DNA of 64,000 nucleotides from Rachycentron canadum (Eukaryota > Chordata > Actinopteri > Carangiformes > Rachycentridae): assembly GCA_038496675.1 (NCBI GenBank), contig CM076656.1, positions 17,327,849 to 17,391,848 on the forward strand, read 5' to 3'. Of this stretch, positions 61,501 to 64,000 are shown piece by piece (position 1 is the first letter of the stretch; the number at the start of each line of letters is the position of its first letter). The translations under genes were made by a program, and so were the position numbers. The notes beneath the pieces are model-generated. The model saw nothing but the letters and a program-made list of their open reading frames with translations. It was not told the DNA's origin and ran no database searches.

Positions 61501-63826
61501 ACGGTATAATGTTTACTGAAATAAAAAGAAATAGCCTGTTGGATAACTTTTGACCAAATTAAGTAAGGAATTGCATCAAGGGTGAAGATGATCAAGAAGC
61601 TGCTATGGGCAACGAAAACCTTCATTACCACCAGGGGGAGTAAGACTCCATTCAAATGAAGTAAAGCAACAAGTGGGAAATGGCAACAAAAATGGAGACA
61701 GACTTGTAATACAGAGGAATTCAAGTCTAACGTAAGTGACTGACATGAGAGGCACAAATTGTTTAAAGAGAGAGAACATAAGAGAGGAGAAAGCAAGCGG
61801 GGGGAAATGAAGAGGACCAGAAAACTGGACAGAGAGAGAAAAAGGCACATCAAAGAAGGAGAAGTAAGGTAATGAAACCTGAAAGTAAGACCTGGAAATG
61901 GCTGATGCCAGTTATGGTTAAGTGAATACAGTATAGACTCTAGTGGCAGGCCTCAGAGTGATACAACGTAGTGAGCTGGTTTTACTAATCCACAGAGCAA
62001 TGTGGGATAGCGCCGATCAACCCAGACTTGTGACTGCTAACTCGCATGACGAGTGCTCTACACATACTACACTGAAAGCTGTAAAGGAAGCTCTACATTC
62101 AGGTCCCTCAACACAATAAAACTCTCAGGAGCACATCAGCTCTAAATAATCTGACTTCACAATGACTGAGATTTAGATTCTTTCAAAAAAGATTCTGTGA
62201 GCTCCTGTGGTGTGTTATTTGATGAAGTGTGAGGGGAAGTGGAATTCATACAATGTTTTGCGTTTATATGGTTTTGATAAAACCATATAAAAGTCAGGGC
62301 AGCTCGCACTATTTTGCGTCTATTTTGTCTATGTAATTTCCCTCTTTTTTTTTTTTTTTTTTTAACTGACACTCGGTAATAATGCAATACTATATAGTAT
62401 AATATACTGTGTATAGTATTGCACTATTAGCAGGTGATGGTGAAATGTGTGGCTCCTGATTTGTAGTGTGGCAGCACAGCTCACTCTTTTCTGAATGAGG
62501 CAGCCTGCCATAGCATATGATTGTGTTGGCAGATTTTCAATAACCTGTTCTGTGGAAGACAAATGATTAATTTCCGTGCAAACAAAATTTGATGAATAAT
62601 TTAATAGTTTGAAACAAATTTCAAATAGTAGTTTCGCTGGAAATGTCCATCCCCATTGTGTAGGTGTGACTTAGGTGTGACGACAGTGAGAATCTCCTGT
62701 TGGTAATAACAATATTGAGTGTTTCTTCACTGAAAGAAGATTATTGAGCAGAACTGGAGGTTTTTTTTTTGATGGAAATTATGTTTTCACGCTATAACAT
62801 GACTGGTTCTTGTAAGAGTTTCATTTATCAACTAGTTCCACTGGAGGTAAAAATAGGAAGAATCTTATTGGTTGAAATTAGCCCATGATAGACAGATGGT
62901 TCATCCGATGCCTGCCCTTTTCCAGACTGTTTCTACAGAGTTCTGTGTGACAAACCATCTTCTTGTCAGGTTAATGTCTCAATATAGAGGCAATAATTTT
63001 GAGCACACTAAGAACTTACCTGTGGTTCCTGGTGGGCAGTTACATTGGTAAGCATTGACCAAGTCGATGCAGTGTCCTCGGTTCTGACAAGGGTTGCTGT
63101 GGCACTCTTGGACCTGGCTATTACAAATGGACCCTGTGTATCCAGGATAGCACTCACAGGAGAAGGTGGCGATGCCATCTTTACACACACCGTAGTGGCA
63201 TGGCTCTGGCACACAGTCATTTATGTTCTCGTCACAAAGTAGACCCATGAAGCCTGTGAGAAAACATTTCTTCTTAGAACAATAACCAAAAGCTATTGCA
63301 TCATCAATCATGAGACTGATTCAGATTATTTTCTGGTCAAACACATGAGGTAAAATGCTGGATCAACAAAACAAAATTAGGAGTAAGTCACCTTTACCTT
63401 CAAGTTAACATTTAATTTCTCATTTACCTTCAGCACATTCACAATCATATCCGTTGGGTCGGTCGATACACTTGGCCCCATTTAAACAGGGTGTGCTGGA
63501 GCACTCATCAATGTCTTTCTGACACATTTCACCACTGAAGCCTGAAAACAGAACACAGAACATGATGAACATAGAAACAATACATTAAATATACATTAAA
63601 TATATTAAGAATAATTTGAAAACAGCACAAAATAAGCAAATTCATTTTCACTTCACAAACAGATAAGTCATCAATCAGAAAAATACATAAATACAGCTTT
63701 ATGTGTACTAACCTGCTGGGCACTCGCAGACAAAGCGGCTGACCTGGTCCAGACATTTACCCTGGTTCAGACAGGGAGAGCTGAGACACTCATCAACCTC
63801 TATCTCACAATGAGTCCCCTCAAATC
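51021..63826 (-). CDS. notch3: Notch receptor, notch3-type, 26 exons, 5' end outside window
   Basis: Notch receptors are cleaved after ligand binding to release an intracellular domain that works with RBPJ. Exons in transcript order: 63713-63826, 63428-63541, 63020-63253, 61312-61422, 60967-61159, 60405-60550, 60163-60276, 59916-60035, 59620-59772, 59148-59376, 58713-58914, 58128-58281, 57548-57732, 57290-57422, 56876-57127, 56605-56717, 55738-56270, 55273-55614, 54952-55094, 54639-54843, 54318-54405, 53996-54149, 53596-53915, 53176-53323, 52780-52877, 51021-52460. All frames join and give about 2,011 residues from the end of EGF12 to the stop. Notch3 is preferred over notch2 by SIISDLI, RYARADAAKRLLDAGAD, VEELIHCHAD, DHLDRLPRD, IVRLLDQ and the RELEREVIG segment, and by linkage to 19p13 genes. 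Against it, EGF21 is present, which mammalian NOTCH3 lacks. EGF1-12 and the signal peptide lie beyond the right edge. Confidence 0.93.
52780..54149 (-). other. notch3: Notch3 ankyrin-repeat exons
   Basis: Exons 53996-54149, 53596-53915, 53176-53323 and 52780-52877 encode the pre-ankyrin segment (REWTLQHRKAADITLTPPQ, DVNVKGPDGFTPLMLASL) and most ankyrin repeats: TGETALHLAARYARADAAKR, NMGRTPLHAAVAADAQGVFQ, GTTPLILAARLAVEGM and GKSALHWAAAVNNVEATLVL. The final repeat (EETPLFLAAREGSFEAA) is in the last exon. The acidic insert EEEEESGGDEPGP precedes the second repeat. Confidence 0.93.
54318..54843 (-). other. notch3: Notch3 transmembrane helix and RAM region
   Basis: Exon 54639-54843 encodes the single helix (YLMYLIGVAVVIILLILVLG then MLAA) and the stop-transfer KRKHKHG. 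The gamma-secretase S3 cut is expected near the inner end of the helix. The RAM motif for RBPJ binding is LWLPDGF, followed by the basic KRREPVGQD. Exon 54318-54405 (NFKTQDVAMIDGG to PSKKPR) continues the linker. Confidence 0.92.
54952..56270 (-). other. notch3: Notch3 EGF35-36, LNR repeats and heterodimerisation domain
   Basis: Exons 55738-56270, 55273-55614 and 54952-55094. After EGF35 and EGF36 come three LNR modules: CLRQSGDKVCDDQCNNHECQ, CWDRFKNGHCDKECDNPGC and KYCADHYHNGICDQSC, each with the calcium-binding Asp/Asn pattern. The heterodimerisation part (GTLVIVVRLQPEELL, FLRSLGALLRTNLQV, LMVYPYCGE) contains the furin S1 site RGKR before ELEREVIG. The last exon of this group (RVHLQIDNREC to YPLVSVRS) bears the region of the ADAM S2 cut. 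This negative regulatory region keeps the receptor off until ligand pulls on it. Confidence 0.92.
57840..58010. repeat. Dispersed repeat in notch3 intron
   Basis: Text such as 'tattgtgatagaca', 'gacagggagagagtgggag', 'acatgcagcacaaggcct' and 'ctggaacctgggcctctg' follows a common teleost repeat that normally ends with a 'taccaactgagctac'-like tail; here a decayed tail is 'taccaggtgaaccac'. It sits between the exons for EGF28 and EGF29. Confidence 0.6.
58484..58514. repeat. Poly(A) run of about 31 in notch3 intron
   Basis: A pure A run on the plus strand between the exons for EGF27 and EGF28. No retroelement body is obvious on its left. Confidence 0.85.
61423..63019 (-). other. notch3: Largest notch3 intron in the window
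   Basis: This 1.6-kb intron lies between the exons for EGF16 and EGF17. It holds a poly-T run at about 62345-62364 and a small perfect hairpin at 62264-62290. No hidden exon with an EGF pattern is seen in it on either strand. Confidence 0.6.
62264..62290. repeat. Perfect 12-bp hairpin in notch3 intron
   Basis: Arms TTATATGGTTTT and AAAACCATATAA pair exactly around GAT. Confidence 0.9.
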
Positions 63827-64000
63827 CTGCACAAATGGAGAGAAACTGTTTTTTAGAATTTCTTCAGTTATTAAACGTAACATCAGCTAAGGAGGTTATG
63901 CTTCCATGCTTCTATTTCTTTGCAGTTTCTGAACATGTTATGTAAATGTATGTAGTTTCAGCCCCCTAAGTTATTATTTCTATCAGGGACATTGGATTTT

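Larger units (their letters stand above)
56605..63826 (-). other. notch3: Notch3 extracellular EGF repeats 13-34 (plus end of 12)
   Basis: Sixteen exons encode the EGF array, numbered against NOTCH1. EGF13 begins VDECLSSPCLNQGKC. Markers that fix the register are EGF15 (CHYGVCKDG), EGF19 (HCAPQPCVHGEC), EGF22 (PCASHPCERGGVC, with GWQG), EGF26 (PECTESSCLNNGTC), EGF28-29 (GWTGLYCDVP, then the long-loop repeat with LSCQDYAATKG) and EGF32-33 (GFVGEYCEGDLNECLSG). Most repeats carry the D-x-D/N-E-C start of calcium-binding EGFs. Most exon junctions split the glycine codon near the end of a repeat (phase 1), so many exons are symmetric. Confidence 0.9.

Noticed and set aside
51021..63826. Calling the Notch gene notch2
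   Set aside because: The C-terminal NMQVFA, the WSSSSPHS tail and the presence of EGF21 look notch2-like, but the ankyrin and heterodimerisation markers and the linkage to 19p13 genes favour notch3. The call stays open to a tree.
1..64000. Prokaryotic-type systems, CRISPR arrays, tRNA or rRNA genes
   Set aside because: No spaced direct-repeat array, cloverleaf with A/B boxes, or rRNA-like segment was seen; tandem repeats present are microsatellites and one 164-bp dimer.

Overview
The window looks like nuclear DNA of a teleost fish, probably a percomorph. The evidence is intron-rich vertebrate genes with compact introns, many CA/TG microsatellites, and fossils of Tc1-type and other dispersed repeats that I recognise from fish genomes. 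Six protein genes are supported, with exon boundaries read from GT/AG sites and checked for reading-frame continuity: tmem59l (minus, 6408-16386), crlf1 (plus, 17926-27198), rex1bd (minus, 28766-31236), a fam78 gene (plus, 32958-35483), slc35a3 (minus, 40382-47595) and the 3' two thirds of a Notch receptor, best read as notch3 (minus, 51021-63826, running off the right edge). I see no rRNA, tRNA, CRISPR array or prokaryotic gene.

Layout: positions 1-4640 hold no gene but two decayed Tc1/mariner copies. tmem59l and crlf1 are head to head, with start codons 1.5 kb apart and a dimeric repeat between them. crlf1 and rex1bd converge. rex1bd and fam78 are head to head around a promoter-like region carrying an ETS site and a TGACGCAA element. 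fam78 and slc35a3 converge across about 5 kb. slc35a3 and notch3 are in tandem on the minus strand. slc35a3 intron 1 holds a 1.3-kb Tc1-type element with long inverted repeats and a broken transposase, and its intron 3 holds the 3' end of a non-LTR retrotransposon.

The genes do not form one pathway. crlf1 encodes a secreted cytokine-receptor-like partner of CLCF1; tmem59l a single-pass secretory-pathway membrane protein; rex1bd a small protein with a REX1-B domain; fam78 an uncharacterised conserved protein with a possible myristoylation signal; slc35a3 the Golgi UDP-GlcNAc transporter; and notch3 a signalling receptor whose EGF repeats are modified by glycosyltransferases, including GlcNAc transferases that use the sugar donor SLC35A3 carries. 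That last link is biochemical, not evidence of co-regulation.

The order and relative strands of tmem59l-crlf1-rex1bd match the human 19p13.11 block, and NOTCH3 is at human 19p13.12. SLC35A3 and FAM78B are on human chromosome 1, so the window joins genes of two paralogous human chromosomes. I found no clearly new biological system. The points most worth checking are an extra EGF21 exon in the notch3-type gene, two alternative N-termini of the fam78 gene, unusual splice-site architecture in crlf1, several long near-perfect hairpins in introns, and a duplicated block in slc35a3 introns.
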